Positions 25,962 to 35,168 of a stretch of 64,000 nucleotides of DNA are shown here, piece by piece (position 1 is the stretch's first letter; each line of letters begins with the position of its first letter). The notes beneath the pieces are model-generated. The model was not told the origin of the DNA. It ran no database searches and was given only the letters and a program-made list of their open reading frames with translations. The position numbers were made by a program, and so were the translations under genes. This DNA is from an uncultured Methanomassiliicoccales archaeon. GTDB lineage: Archaea; Thermoplasmatota; Thermoplasmata; Methanomassiliicoccales; Methanomethylophilaceae. The stretch lies in the NCBI GenBank assembly GCA_959597175.1, contig CAUFXM010000005.1, positions 79,387 to 143,386 of the forward strand. Reading direction: 5' to 3'.

Positions 25962-27149
25962 ATGGGAGCACACTGCAGATTCATCCATTGCGCGGACCTG
26001 CATCTTGGAAGCAGGTTCAAGGGCGTCCGTGCCAGGGACGAGGCCGAGGGGGAGAGGATGACCGAGTCCGTTTTCGGATCGTTCTCCAGGATCGTCGACC
26101 TGGCGAGGTCCGAGGGGGTCGACTTCATGGTGATAGCCGGGGATGCCTTCGACGAGTCGACCATCACCCCCTCGACGAGGCACCGTTTCGTCTCGGAGCT
26201 GGCGAGGCTGGGGGTCCCGTGCTTCATCGCGAGGGGGAACCATGATCCGCACACCTCATGGGAGGAGAGCATCCCGTACCCGGGGAACGTCCACGAGTTC
26301 GGGACGGAGCCCGAATCGGTCACGGTTGACGGGCTGGATGGTGTGGAGATAGTGGGGGTCAGTTTCGCCGATTGGCACGAGGAGCGCAACCTGCCCGCCA
26401 TGATCCACGGCGACCCAGATATGTTCACGGTGGCGTGCATGCACTGCGACGTGGACTCGGATGGGGCACAATACGCCTACTCCCCCTGCCGTCTCACAGA
26501 CATGTCGGGCAGGGGCGTGGACTACTGGGCGATCGGGCACGTGCACAAAAGGGCGGTCCTGTCCGTGCATCCGTACGTGGTCTACCCGGGGAACATACAG
26601 GGCAGGAAGGTCACCGAGTCCGGTGAGAAAGGGTGCTACCTTGTCACCGTGGACGATGGGGCGGTCTCGGAACTTAGGTTCGTGGCGACACAGGGCATCG
26701 TCTGGAGGGACGAGACGGTGGACATCACGGGGAAGGACCTGCAGACGATGCTGGAGGGGCTCTCGGGGACCGTCGGAAAGGGGGACATAGTCAGGATAAC
26801 TTTCGAGGGCTCCGGCGGACTTGACCGGATGCTCAGGACCCAGGGGGCGGATGTCGCGGCGACGGTGGAGTCGGCCACCGGGTGCAGGGTGTGCGACATG
26901 GTCGTCAGGACCGTCCCCGAGGTGGACATGGGCGCCAGGGCCGGCGGTTCCGACATGGTGGCCAAGGTGATCCAGGCCGGGGACAGGCTCGCTGCCGCCC
27001 CGAGGGAGGAGATACTCGCGAGGATACTGTCCAACCCTGTCGCCAAGGCCCACGGGGACTTCTTCAGGTCGATGACAGACGAGGAGCTGAGGGACATGGT
27101 CAAACGGGCGACCGGGGCCCTGGTCGCGAGGCTGGAGGTATCGTCATGA
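25962..27149 (+). CDS. SbcD/Mre11-like DNA exonuclease, YhaO type
   Basis: Calcineurin-like phosphoesterase, 395 residues. All metal-site motifs are present: HCADLHLGSRF, AGDAFDEST, RGNHDPHTS, ACMHCDVD and GHVHKRAVL. A cap domain and a Met/Asp-rich helical tail follow. Its ATGA overlap with the downstream Rad50/SbcC-like gene shows a nuclease-ATPase pair. The partner's architecture points to the YhaO/YhaN branch rather than canonical archaeal Mre11-Rad50. Expected role: DNA end processing. Confidence 0.88.
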   Translation: MGAHCRFIHCADLHLGSRFKGVRARDEAEGERMTESVFGSFSRIVDLARSEGVDFMVIAGDAFDESTITPSTRHRFVSELARLGVPCFIARGNHDPHTSWEESIPYPGNVHEFGTEPESVTVDGLDGVEIVGVSFADWHEERNLPAMIHGDPDMFTVACMHCDVDSDGAQYAYSPCRLTDMSGRGVDYWAIGHVHKRAVLSVHPYVVYPGNIQGRKVTESGEKGCYLVTVDDGAVSELRFVATQGIVWRDETVDITGKDLQTMLEGLSGTVGKGDIVRITFEGSGGLDRMLRTQGADVAATVESATGCRVCDMVVRTVPEVDMGARAGGSDMVAKVIQAGDRLAAAPREEILARILSNPVAKAHGDFFRSMTDEELRDMVKRATGALVARLEVSS

Positions 27150-29284
27150 GGATCACAAGGGTGTCCATAGGGTCCTTCGGAGCGTTGAGGGACAGGACCT
27201 ACGACGTGTCTCCGGGGATGACGGTGTTCCACGGCCCCAACGAGTCCGGAAAGACCACGGTGATGGAGTTCATACGCTCGGCGATGGTTCCCACGAGGAA
27301 GAGGACCTATCCGGCCAGGTCGAAGGGCGACTCGGGGACACTGGCGTTCGACGATTCCGGGGGCCATAACATAATGCGCATCGAGGGCAGGGATCGCGCC
27401 GGCGACGTCCCCGACCTGCCGGCGGGGGTCGGCGACCCGGACCTGTACAGGTCCGTGTTCGCCATGGACCAGAGGGGTCTGGACGACGAGGGGGCGGTCG
27501 GAGGGGAGATCCGCAGCAGGTTTCTCACGGTCCCCGGCGGCGAGGCGATGCCCGCCGCGCGCGGGTGGGCCGAGAAGGAGATATCGGATGTGATGGGCCG
27601 GAGATCCAACTCGCCCAGCAGGGTGCTGGGACTGAGCTTGGAGGCGGAATCCAACAGGGCCGCCCTTGCGGAGGCGCGGAGGGATGTCGATGCGTACGGC
27701 GATCTGGCGTCCAGAAGGGACAGTCTCGAGGAGGAGTTGGAAGGTCTGAGGGAGGCGTCCAGCGCCTCCATGGAGGACAAGAGGGTCCACGACCTGTACG
27801 AGGCCCAGCGGGCCAACTACGACGCCCTCTCGCATCTGGGTGCCTCGCTGGCAGGCCTGGGGACGTTCAGGGAGGTCACCGACGCCGACCGCGCGGAGCT
27901 CGCCCGCCTGCAAGGCGACCTGTCCGCGAAGGAGGCGGCCAGGAGGGCGCTGGAGGACCAGAGAGGGTCCATGGACAGGGATCTGATGGGCGCAGACCGC
28001 AGGAGGGTGGCGTCCTGCGCGGGCAGGATAGACCAGCTGCCCGGGAGGCTGGAGTCGTACAGGGACGACGTCAGGAGGCTGTCTTTGATTCCCGTAGGCG
28101 ACCAGCGCAGGACGGTCGAGAGCAGGGTCAGACGCATGAACCCCCTGGTCTACATCGGGGCAGTCCTTGCCATCGCAGGCCTCGTCGGGGCGATGTTCAG
28201 CCTCTACACCCTGGCGCTGACCGCAGTGGGAGCGGTCATAGCCGCGGTCGGAGTGTCGCGTCCCCAGTACCGCACGGTCGTAACGGACGTCGCGGGCCCG
28301 GACCCCGGATTGGCGGAGACATGCGACAGGCTAGAGGCATCCGTCCGGGACTTCGAGTCAGACGTCTCGTCCCTGATGGCAGATGTCGGTCTGGTCAGCA
28401 GGGGGCCGGAGGCCGACGTGGCAACGCTCGTCGCGGTGAGGGATGCATCCGCGTCCATCGGCAGGACCGAGACGGACCTCATGAAGGCTAAGCTCGCGCA
28501 CACGGAGGCTGAGGCCTCCATGGCCAGGTTCGTGTCCGGGTTCGGAGGCCCCGACGGATTCGAGGAGTGCTCCCGCAGGACCGCCGAGGCCGCTGGCCTC
28601 AGATCCAGGATCGCCACGATTCGCAGGGCGATAGAGGCCTCCGGGCTGGATCCGGACCTTCCCGAGTGCCCGGTCGAGTACCGTGGCTTCGGGACCGAGG
28701 ACATAGAGCGCGTGAGCAGGGAGCTGGGCGAGACCGAGAGGTCCATGAGGGCGATACTGGACGCCGACGGGGTCGAGAGGCTGATGGACAGGGCGGTGGA
28801 GCTGGATTCCGAGATGTCCTCGGCACTGGTGGACGGTGCCGTAGCGCTGCTGGCGCTGAGCATCGCAGACGACGCCTGCGAAGACATCTACTCCACCGTG
28901 CAGCCGGGAGTCATCTCGACGGCCGACAGGTATCTGGGGATGATGACGGGCGGCAGATACAGCATCGACACGAATCCGATGACGAAGGACCTGTCGGTCA
29001 GGTCCGGGGACACGGTGAAGGACATCGGGATGTGGAGCTCGGGACTCAGGGCGCAGGTGCTCCTCTCCGTGAAGCTGGCGGTGGCCAGGGAGATGGGAGG
29101 AGGGGAGGTCCCCGTGATCCTTGACGATGTGCTTCTCCCCTTCGACTCCGAGAGGAAGGCAGGGGCCTGCAGGGCACTGGCGGAGGTCTCATCGGAGATG
29201 CAGGTGCTGATGTTCACATGCGACTCCGAGACGGCCTCGATCTGCAGGGGGATCCCCGGGGTCGAGGTGGTCGACATGGCGTGA
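27146..29284 (+). CDS. SbcC/Rad50-like ATPase of the YhaN type with internal membrane hairpin
   Basis: 712 residues. Split ABC-type ATPase: Walker A GPNESGKTT near residues 30-38 and the C-terminal half with WSSGLRAQVLLSVKLA (signature region) and VILDDVLLPFD (Walker B) near 655. The arms are modest coiled coils. The centre (residues about 331-370) has two hydrophobic segments (YIGAVLAIAGLVGAMFSL, then TAVGAVIAAVG) in place of a CxxC zinc hook. That is the layout of YhaN (COG4717), so the complex is probably membrane-tethered. ATG 27146 overlaps the nuclease stop. Confidence 0.85.
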   Translation: MRITRVSIGSFGALRDRTYDVSPGMTVFHGPNESGKTTVMEFIRSAMVPTRKRTYPARSKGDSGTLAFDDSGGHNIMRIEGRDRAGDVPDLPAGVGDPDLYRSVFAMDQRGLDDEGAVGGEIRSRFLTVPGGEAMPAARGWAEKEISDVMGRRSNSPSRVLGLSLEAESNRAALAEARRDVDAYGDLASRRDSLEEELEGLREASSASMEDKRVHDLYEAQRANYDALSHLGASLAGLGTFREVTDADRAELARLQGDLSAKEAARRALEDQRGSMDRDLMGADRRRVASCAGRIDQLPGRLESYRDDVRRLSLIPVGDQRRTVESRVRRMNPLVYIGAVLAIAGLVGAMFSLYTLALTAVGAVIAAVGVSRPQYRTVVTDVAGPDPGLAETCDRLEASVRDFESDVSSLMADVGLVSRGPEADVATLVAVRDASASIGRTETDLMKAKLAHTEAEASMARFVSGFGGPDGFEECSRRTAEAAGLRSRIATIRRAIEASGLDPDLPECPVEYRGFGTEDIERVSRELGETERSMRAILDADGVERLMDRAVELDSEMSSALVDGAVALLALSIADDACEDIYSTVQPGVISTADRYLGMMTGGRYSIDTNPMTKDLSVRSGDTVKDIGMWSSGLRAQVLLSVKLAVAREMGGGEVPVILDDVLLPFDSERKAGACRALAEVSSEMQVLMFTCDSETASICRGIPGVEVVDMA

Positions 29285-29591
29285 GCTCACGCCGTTAAAC
29301 AACTTAGAAACCGTTTCTCCGTTCACTTTTCAATCATCTTTATAAATAACATATCCATACGGACATTCCAAGGGAAGCACTATCACATTCCTGTCACATC
29401 ATCACAATCATCACTCGCCTTGAATGCGGCGAACACCGGCGACACGCGGGCAACGGGGCTCCGACCTGGCAAATGACGTGTATGCGGTTTGGTTAAACGA
29501 GACGCACAGCGGGAAGCGGTCCCGCGGGAGTGCGCTGAAGGATACAGCAGGAGCAGAAGTGTTCTCCCCTCCAACACCCAGGAGGGTGCTC
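29285..29591 (+). promoter_or_regulatory. dnaG promoter and long leader
   Basis: No gene seen in 307 bp. TATA-like TCTTTATAAATAAC at 29337-29350 predicts a transcript start near 29372 and a leader of about 220 nt, unusual in a window where most leaders are 0-30 nt. The leader is GC-rich, with self-complementary pieces such as TCCCGCGGGA. It could contain a small RNA or regulatory structure; none was identified. Confidence 0.5.
29567..29586 (+). promoter_or_regulatory. Hairpin sequestering the dnaG ribosome-binding site
   Basis: CCCTCC (29567-29572) pairs perfectly with GGAGGG (29581-29586) across an 8-nt loop. GGAGGG is the Shine-Dalgarno sequence of dnaG, five bases before ATG 29592. Folding would hide it, suggesting translational control. 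Confidence 0.5.
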
Positions 29592-31157
29592 ATGAATATA
29601 GATCCAAACACAACGAAGTACATGGTTAAAGCGAAGATCAACGCCGACGGAATCGTCGAGAAACCTGATGTGGTCGGTGCGATCTTCGGACAGACCGAGG
29701 GTCTTCTGGGAGATGACCTGGACCTGAGGGACCTCCAGAAATCCGGTAGGATCGGCAGGATCGAGGTCGAGGTCACGTCGAAGGGCGGCAAATCCGAGGG
29801 AATCATCTACATGTCCTCCAGCCTGGACCAGGTGGAGACCGTCATCCTCGCATCCGCCCTGGAGACCGTGGACCGCGTCGGTCCCTGTAAGGCCTCCATC
29901 CACGTTCTCGGTATCGAGGACGTCAGGGTCACCAAGAGGGAGAAGGTCGTGGAGAGGGCCAAGGAGCTGCTCAACGAGCTCATCAAGCAGTCCAAGGGCA
30001 CCAGCGTGGACCTGACGGCCAGCGTCAGGCAGAGCGTCCAGGTCGAGGAGATCACCACCTACGGGAAGGACAGGTGCCCCGCCGGGCCCAACGTGAAGGA
30101 CTCCGAGGCGATCATCATCGTCGAGGGCAGATCCGACGTCCTCAACCTCCTCAAGGCCGGCATCAAGAACGCCATAGCCGTCGAGGGCACCAACATCCCC
30201 AAGACCGTCCAGGACCTGTCCCGCGAGAGGGTCGCGACCGCGTTCGTCGACGGGGACAGGGGAGGCGAGCTCATCCTCAGGGAGCTCTTCCAGGTCGCAG
30301 AGGTCGACTTCGTCGCCCGTGCGCCCCGCGCCCACGAGGTCGAGGAGCTCACCGCCAAGCAGATCATCAAATGCCTCAGGAACAAGGTCCCCGGCGACCA
30401 GTACATGGAGATGAACGGCCTGGTCACCGAGCAGAGGTCCCTCGAGGAGATCGAGGAGGACGAGGACCGCGAGGAGCGCCACGAGCGCAGGGAGCGCAGG
30501 AAGGACCGCGACGAGGACCGCGAGGAGCGCCACGAGCGCCGCAGGGACCGCGAGGAGAGGCGCGAGAGGGAGTCCAAGAAGGACCGCTTCAACAACGACG
30601 CCATCGACAAGTACAGGAAGAAGCGCGACGAGGACGTCCCGAAGGAGACCCCCGAGGTCATCGAGATGCCTCCCGCGGAGAGGTCCCTCGCCGTCAAGAG
30701 CGAGACCCACCTGATGGTCCGCGACACCCCCGCTGAGCCCGCTGCCCCCGTGGAGGAGCCCGCTGCCCCCGTGGAGGAGCCCGAGAAGCCCAAGGAGGAG
30801 AAGCCGAAGAGGGAGTCCAAGCCCAGGACGCGCAGCAAGAGGACCAGCGACAAGGTCCTCACCCCTGAGCAGGAGATGTACCGCGACATGCTCCTCGATC
30901 TCTCCACGACCCACAACGCCAAGGTCCTGAACAAGGACAACGAGGTCATCCGCGAGGTCGCGGTCAAGAGCCTGGTCAACTCCCTCAAGGAGGACTCGGA
31001 GAACGTCGCATCCATCGTCTTCGACGGGGTCATCTCCCAGAGGATCCTGGACGTCTCCGCCGACAAGGGCATCGCCATCGTGGTGGGCACCCGCAAGGGC
31101 AACATCACGAAGATGCCCGCCGACATCACGATCTGGACGAAGGAAGACCTCTACTGA
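29592..31157 (+). CDS. dnaG: DnaG-type primase (archaeal, TOPRIM) with long charged insert
   Basis: 521 residues. N-terminal archaeal DnaG domain (KYMVKAKINADGIVEKPDVV, in part), then the TOPRIM domain with EGRSDVLNLLKAGI and FVDGDRGGELI supplying catalytic Glu and Asp-x-Asp. After about residue 285 there is a 50-residue Glu/Arg/Asp repeat tract and a Pro-Ala-Glu tract, then a conserved C-terminal domain (TPEQEMYRDMLLDLSTTHNAKVL, in part). Archaeal DnaG is a primase and also an exosome subunit that prefers poly(A). Start ATG 29592 has GGAGGG upstream. The LonB-like gene follows by 8 bp. Confidence 0.92.
   Translation: MNIDPNTTKYMVKAKINADGIVEKPDVVGAIFGQTEGLLGDDLDLRDLQKSGRIGRIEVEVTSKGGKSEGIIYMSSSLDQVETVILASALETVDRVGPCKASIHVLGIEDVRVTKREKVVERAKELLNELIKQSKGTSVDLTASVRQSVQVEEITTYGKDRCPAGPNVKDSEAIIIVEGRSDVLNLLKAGIKNAIAVEGTNIPKTVQDLSRERVATAFVDGDRGGELILRELFQVAEVDFVARAPRAHEVEELTAKQIIKCLRNKVPGDQYMEMNGLVTEQRSLEEIEEDEDREERHERRERRKDRDEDREERHERRRDREERRERESKKDRFNNDAIDKYRKKRDEDVPKETPEVIEMPPAERSLAVKSETHLMVRDTPAEPAAPVEEPAAPVEEPEKPKEEKPKRESKPRTRSKRTSDKVLTPEQEMYRDMLLDLSTTHNAKVLNKDNEVIREVAVKSLVNSLKEDSENVASIVFDGVISQRILDVSADKGIAIVVGTRKGNITKMPADITIWTKEDLY
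30459..30539 (+). repeat. Two copies of a 30-bp direct repeat in the dnaG charged tract
   Basis: 30459-30488 and 30510-30539 are identical, 51 bp (17 codons) apart, encoding DEDREERHER-like units. In frame, so expansion or contraction would keep the protein intact. Confidence 0.85.
30738..30779 (+). repeat. Tandem 21-bp repeat in dnaG (PAAPVEE x2)
   Basis: Two perfect adjacent copies (30738-30758, 30759-30779), each seven codons, in the Pro/Ala/Glu linker. Confidence 0.85.
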
Positions 31158-31165
31158 GGATCCAC

Positions 31166-32680
31166 ATGACAGAGAAGAGACCCGTCGAGACCTGGGAGGA
31201 CTTCGCGTCGATGTCCTCCACGGAGGAGATACAGATCCCCGCGGACCCCCTGGACAGGGTGCTGGGGCAGGAGGAGGCGATCGAGCTTGCGAAGATCGCC
31301 GCCAAGCAGCGCAGGCACCTCCTCCTGGTCGGTCCCCCGGGGACCGGCAAGTCGATGATAGCCCGGGCCCTGTCCATGAACCTCCCGCAGCCTAGCCAGG
31401 AGATCAGGGTGGTCAAGAACCCCGAGAACCCGGAGAGGCCGTTCCTCGAGGTGCTGGACGCCGACGAGGTGGAGAGGGAGGAGAGCATCCGTGCCGAATC
31501 CGTGGGCGTGCTCCTGAAGCCGTAGGACGCTCCGACGAACGTCGCTGAGCACCTTGGATACAGGTGCAAGCACTGCGGGAAGTACTCCCAGCCCACCGAC
31601 CTCACCTGCCCCCACTGCAGCCAGAGCAAGGTGGAGGGCATGCCCCGCAACAACCCGTTCCAGGACCTCCTGGGCGGGATGCTGGAGGTCGCCATGCCCC
31701 AGGCAACCGCAGGGAAGGAGAAGGTCCACACGACCCGCACCCGCGACGGCACGGAGGAGGTCGTGATATTCGAGAGGGCCGGCGACATGATCCGCATGCT
31801 GGATCAGAAGGCCATCGACAAGCGCAACGAGCTCCAGAGGACGTCCAGCGAGAAGGTCCTGGTGAAGCTCCACAGGGATCCGTTCGTCCTCGCCACGGGG
31901 GCATCCGAGACGGAGCTCCTGGGAGACGTCAGGCACGATCCCTACGGCGGCCATGAGAAGCTGGGAACGCCCGCGTACGAGAGGATCGTCGCGGGGGCGG
32001 TCCACGAGGCCCACGAGGGGGTCCTCTTCATAGACGAGATATCCCATCTCGGCGACCTTCAGAGGTACATCCTCACGGCCATGCAGGAGAAGACCTTCCC
32101 GATAGTCGGCAGGAACCCGCAGTCCGCAGGGGCCAGCGTCAAGGTCGACGACGTGCCTTGCGACTTCATCCTGGTTGCGGCGTGCAACATACAGGACCTG
32201 GAGAACATACTGTCCCCGCTGAGGTCCAGGATCATCGGCGGAGGGTACGAGGTGCTGGTGGACATCGCCATGCCAGACACCCCCCGCAACCGTGCCAAGT
32301 ACGCCCAGTTCGTCGCCCAGGAGGTGAACCTGGACGGGCACATCCCCCACGCCACCGTGGAGGCGGTGGAGCTCATCATCCAGGAGGGCAAGGCCCGCGC
32401 CAAGGCCGACAACCAGGGCAACTCCCTCACGCTCAGGCTGAGGGAGCTGGGAGGACTGATCCGCGCCGCCGGGGACATCGCCGTGATGGAGGGTTCCAGC
32501 GTCATCACGGGGGACCACATACGCAGGGCCCTCAGGCGCTCCAGGAGCGTGGAGGAGCAGATCAGGGAGAGGTACGGATCCTACAACAAGGGTCTGTCCA
32601 AGGATGTCACGTCCGCCCAGAAGGAGAGGTCGTCGTACTACTTCCAGACCGAGCATCTCGACGACACGATGTTCAACTAA
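31166..32680 (+). CDS. LonB-like AAA+ ATPase without protease domain, with an in-frame TAG (candidate pyrrolysine)
   Basis: One frame of 504 sense codons interrupted only by TAG at 31523-31525 (codon 120). Before it lies Walker A GPPGTGKS near residue 57. After it come a zinc ribbon (Cys 134, 137, 148, 151), LGDVRHDP, LGTPAYERIVAGAVHEAHEG, Walker B VLFIDEIS near 285, TAMQEKTFPI, SPLRSRI and LRLRELGGLIRAAGDIA. The order and motifs match the ATPase part of archaeal LonB. The membrane insert is replaced by the zinc ribbon and the S16 peptidase domain is absent. Both halves are well conserved and neither is functional alone, which argues for TAG read-through. It follows dnaG by 8 bp, so the two are probably co-transcribed. 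Reinitiation at ATG 31631 would lose Walker A. Confidence 0.8.
31523..31525 (+). other. In-frame TAG codon, candidate pyrrolysine
   Basis: The only TAG that interrupts an otherwise intact gene in this window. Flanking coding is continuous (LLKP before, DAPTNVAEHLGYR after). All intact neighbours stop at TGA or TAA. Confidence 0.7.
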
Positions 32681-32682
32681 AC

Positions 32683-32700
32683 GACGGGGGTCACCCCGTC
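32683..32700 (+). terminator. GC hairpin after the LonB-like gene
   Basis: GACGGGG-GTCA-CCCCGTC, 7-bp perfect stem with a 4-nt loop, 3 bp past the TAA at 32678-32680. Confidence 0.55.
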
Positions 32701-32761
32701 CTTACAACCTTTCCGAGGGTCCTCTCGCTATCATTTTATCGGAACACCGCGATGGAGACGC

Positions 32762-34720
32762 ATGGAGGCCGCGAGGTTCAGGCATTTGGCTGTGGCCCTA
32801 GCGGTCATACTGGCAGCGGTCTCGCTGGTCTCGCTTTCTGGAACCGATTCGACCGCCGACATCGACGACCTGCCGTCTCAGTACCCCGACGCCGACTACA
32901 TCATAGCCGACTCCGGACGGTCCACGGTGACGGTGATGTACCGCACGGTGCACGTCCCCACCGAGGATGAACTGCAGAGCGGGGAGGAGATCCCCCAGTA
33001 CGACTGGAACACCAGGACGGTTTCCTACGGTTCGTCTTACGTCCTGACGCAGCTGTCCGAACTGGACGGCAGCCTAGATGTCGTGATGACCGGCGGGGTC
33101 CTCGGCACGCTCACCCTGGTCCAGGCCGACGTGGTGTCGGGGATCGACCCAGTAGATGTAACGTTCACGATGGTCGGGGGCCAGCTGGCCGACCTGAAGG
33201 TCCTGTCGGTGCAGCAGTCGCTGAGGGACCAGCTCCGCGACTCGTACACCCTGATGTTCTCCCCTCTGGGCAACGTGGACCTGGATCTCCGGTCCGGGAG
33301 CATCGGCGATCTGATCCCGACTGAGGACATGGTCTCCACCTCCGTTCTGGAGGTGACCATCGGTGACGGGATGACGGTGGACAGGATGTTCACGTCGGGG
33401 ACCAACGGGAGATACGGGGAGGTCGATGTCGCATTGGAGGGCGGTTCGGTCGGATACATGACAAACCGCCAGTCCCTCGTGGGCACGCTGAGCTACGATC
33501 TCAGGAGCGGGACCGTGGAGTACCTGTGCTTGGGCGCGGACACCGAGTACGGCGGGAACACCTATCTGTCGGAGATGAGCACCTTCTACGTGCAGCAGGA
33601 CGTCCTAGTCCGGATAGACGAGACGGTGTCGGTGCGCCAGGCGATAATCGGCGCCGGGATCCTGGATGCCCCGACTGTGCTGTGGAACGGCGATACGGTC
33701 ACCGCTCCGGTGGCGAAGAGCATCGTCATCGAGGCGCCTGGCACCACGGTGACCCCGGACACGTGCTTCTTCACCTCGAACAGGACGCAGGGGACTGTGT
33801 ACCAGTTCAGCACCTACACCGTGGGCGGGACGCCGCGCACCAGGGCCATCAGCACCGAGTACATGGTGCAGGGGACATCGGCTCGCGGGGAAGTGTACGG
33901 ACAGAACGGCGTGTGGTCGTCGCCGACGGATGCGGCCGTCCCGATGGGATACTCGCTTTACATCGACACCCAGCTCAGCATCCCGTCCGGCTCCACGTTC
34001 ACCGTGGAGGCGGGAGGGACACTGGTCACGGCGGGGACCGTGGTCCTGTCCGGGTCCTTTGTCAACAGCGGGACCGTGATCAACTCAGGTATAATCGAGA
34101 AGAGGGACAGGGGGAGCTACACGGGGGTCGAGCCCGAAGGTGACGGCTTCCTGGCGTACTGCATCTCACTGAACCCCTCGGGGAGCATAGAGGTAATGGC
34201 GTCCGAGGACGACACTGTCATACTGAGGACTGACGACACCGTGTTCGTCAGCTACATCTCGGTCCTTCTGGAGAACGGGGAGATGGAGGTGGTGATCCGC
34301 GCCCCCGAATCGATGTACGTGGGCGGGGACTACTTCATGATAGGGCTCAGGGAGGTCGACGTCCAGGGCTACGACGTCGCCTACGAGCTCACCATCGACG
34401 GGGTCGATGAGTCTGTCCTGTCCTACCTAGACATCAGCGTCACGGTCCCCTCCCCGTCAGGCTACTCGCAGACGTACTACGTCTACCACGTGGGACAGGG
34501 GGACGTCAGTCAGATGGATGTGACCGACACGTCCTACAGCGAGGTCACGTTCACAGCCGACGGTTCGGGCGTATTCGCCCTGACCACGACCCCTCCGGAT
34601 GGGACCCAGACGGTCACCGACTCGGACGGCATGGACGACAGGACGACCAACATCGTCCTGGCCGCCGCCATCGTCATCGTCGGGTCGGTCGTCGTCTACA
34701 TCCTGCTGAGGAAGGACTGA
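32762..34720 (+). CDS. Membrane-anchored surface protein, unknown function
   Basis: 652 residues. Signal/anchor near residues 9-26 (VALAVILAAVSLVSLSG), then a long beta-rich, Thr/Ser/Asp-rich extracellular region with parallel-beta-like turns (LRSGSIGDLI, LEGGSVGYM, LRSGTVEYL). A short stretch of GTLVTAGTVVLSGS-type repeats near residue 420 resembles adhesin solenoids. A C-terminal helix (IVLAAAIVIVGSVVVYILL) and a short basic tail anchor it outside the cell. Start ATG 32762; another ATG three codons upstream is in frame. Same architecture as the other surface proteins here but no sequence family recognised. Its last 47 bp overlap the convergent acetyltransferase gene. Confidence 0.8.
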   Translation: MEAARFRHLAVALAVILAAVSLVSLSGTDSTADIDDLPSQYPDADYIIADSGRSTVTVMYRTVHVPTEDELQSGEEIPQYDWNTRTVSYGSSYVLTQLSELDGSLDVVMTGGVLGTLTLVQADVVSGIDPVDVTFTMVGGQLADLKVLSVQQSLRDQLRDSYTLMFSPLGNVDLDLRSGSIGDLIPTEDMVSTSVLEVTIGDGMTVDRMFTSGTNGRYGEVDVALEGGSVGYMTNRQSLVGTLSYDLRSGTVEYLCLGADTEYGGNTYLSEMSTFYVQQDVLVRIDETVSVRQAIIGAGILDAPTVLWNGDTVTAPVAKSIVIEAPGTTVTPDTCFFTSNRTQGTVYQFSTYTVGGTPRTRAISTEYMVQGTSARGEVYGQNGVWSSPTDAAVPMGYSLYIDTQLSIPSGSTFTVEAGGTLVTAGTVVLSGSFVNSGTVINSGIIEKRDRGSYTGVEPEGDGFLAYCISLNPSGSIEVMASEDDTVILRTDDTVFVSYISVLLENGEMEVVIRAPESMYVGGDYFMIGLREVDVQGYDVAYELTIDGVDESVLSYLDISVTVPSPSGYSQTYYVYHVGQGDVSQMDVTDTSYSEVTFTADGSGVFALTTTPPDGTQTVTDSDGMDDRTTNIVLAAAIVIVGSVVVYILLRKD

Positions 34721-35168
34721 GTACGTCGGCGACCATGCGGTAGCCGTCGCCTCCGTCGTTGTAGAAGCGCGGGAGGGTCTCGGTCACCGAGAACCCCCTG
34801 CGGGAGTAGAAGCCGATGGCGGAGGCGTTGGTCACCCTCACCTCCAGCTGGATCGTGGGGACCCCCTCCATCACGCACTGTCTGCGCAACGCGTCCAGGA
34901 GGGCGGATCCCGCACCGCACCCCCTGTGGGAACAATCCACGGCGAGGAGGGATACGGTGGCACGGTTCCCGTCCAGGCGTCCCGCGCACATCGCACCGAC
35001 GACCTGCCCGGTGATTGAGACGGCGACGAACTGCCCCTCCGGCCACTGGTTGAGGAAGAACTCGACCACCTCCGGGGCGAAGTAGTCGTCGAGGTTGAGG
35101 TTGAGGATGGCGAAGACCTGCTGGAGGTCGGACTCCGCCATCCTTCTGATCATAAAGATCCCGATCAC
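34674..35168 (-). CDS. GNAT acetyltransferase (RimI-like)
   Basis: 164 residues. GNAT fold with the acetyl-CoA motif DCSHRGCGAGSALLDAL and the C-terminal NASAIGFYSRRGF stretch typical of N-alpha acetyltransferases. N-terminal MIRRMAESDLQQV. GTG 35168 overlaps the stop of the phospholipase-D-like gene (GTGA); ATG 35153 is an alternative start. Substrate unknown; RimI-like protein N-terminal acetylation is the usual guess. Confidence 0.8.
   Translation of the reverse strand: MIGIFMIRRMAESDLQQVFAILNLNLDDYFAPEVVEFFLNQWPEGQFVAVSITGQVVGAMCAGRLDGNRATVSLLAVDCSHRGCGAGSALLDALRRQCVMEGVPTIQLEVRVTNASAIGFYSRRGFSVTETLPRFYNDGGDGYRMVADVLSPSSAGCRRRPTRR

Noticed and set aside
29493..30914. Long minus-strand frame opposite dnaG
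   Set aside because: Antisense of the primase and its charged tract; no recognisable protein features.
31166..31525. Treating the first 119 codons of the LonB-like gene as a separate gene or the whole as a pseudogene
   Set aside because: The downstream frame is exactly in phase, conserved throughout and free of other damage, and TAG is not used as a stop by neighbours.
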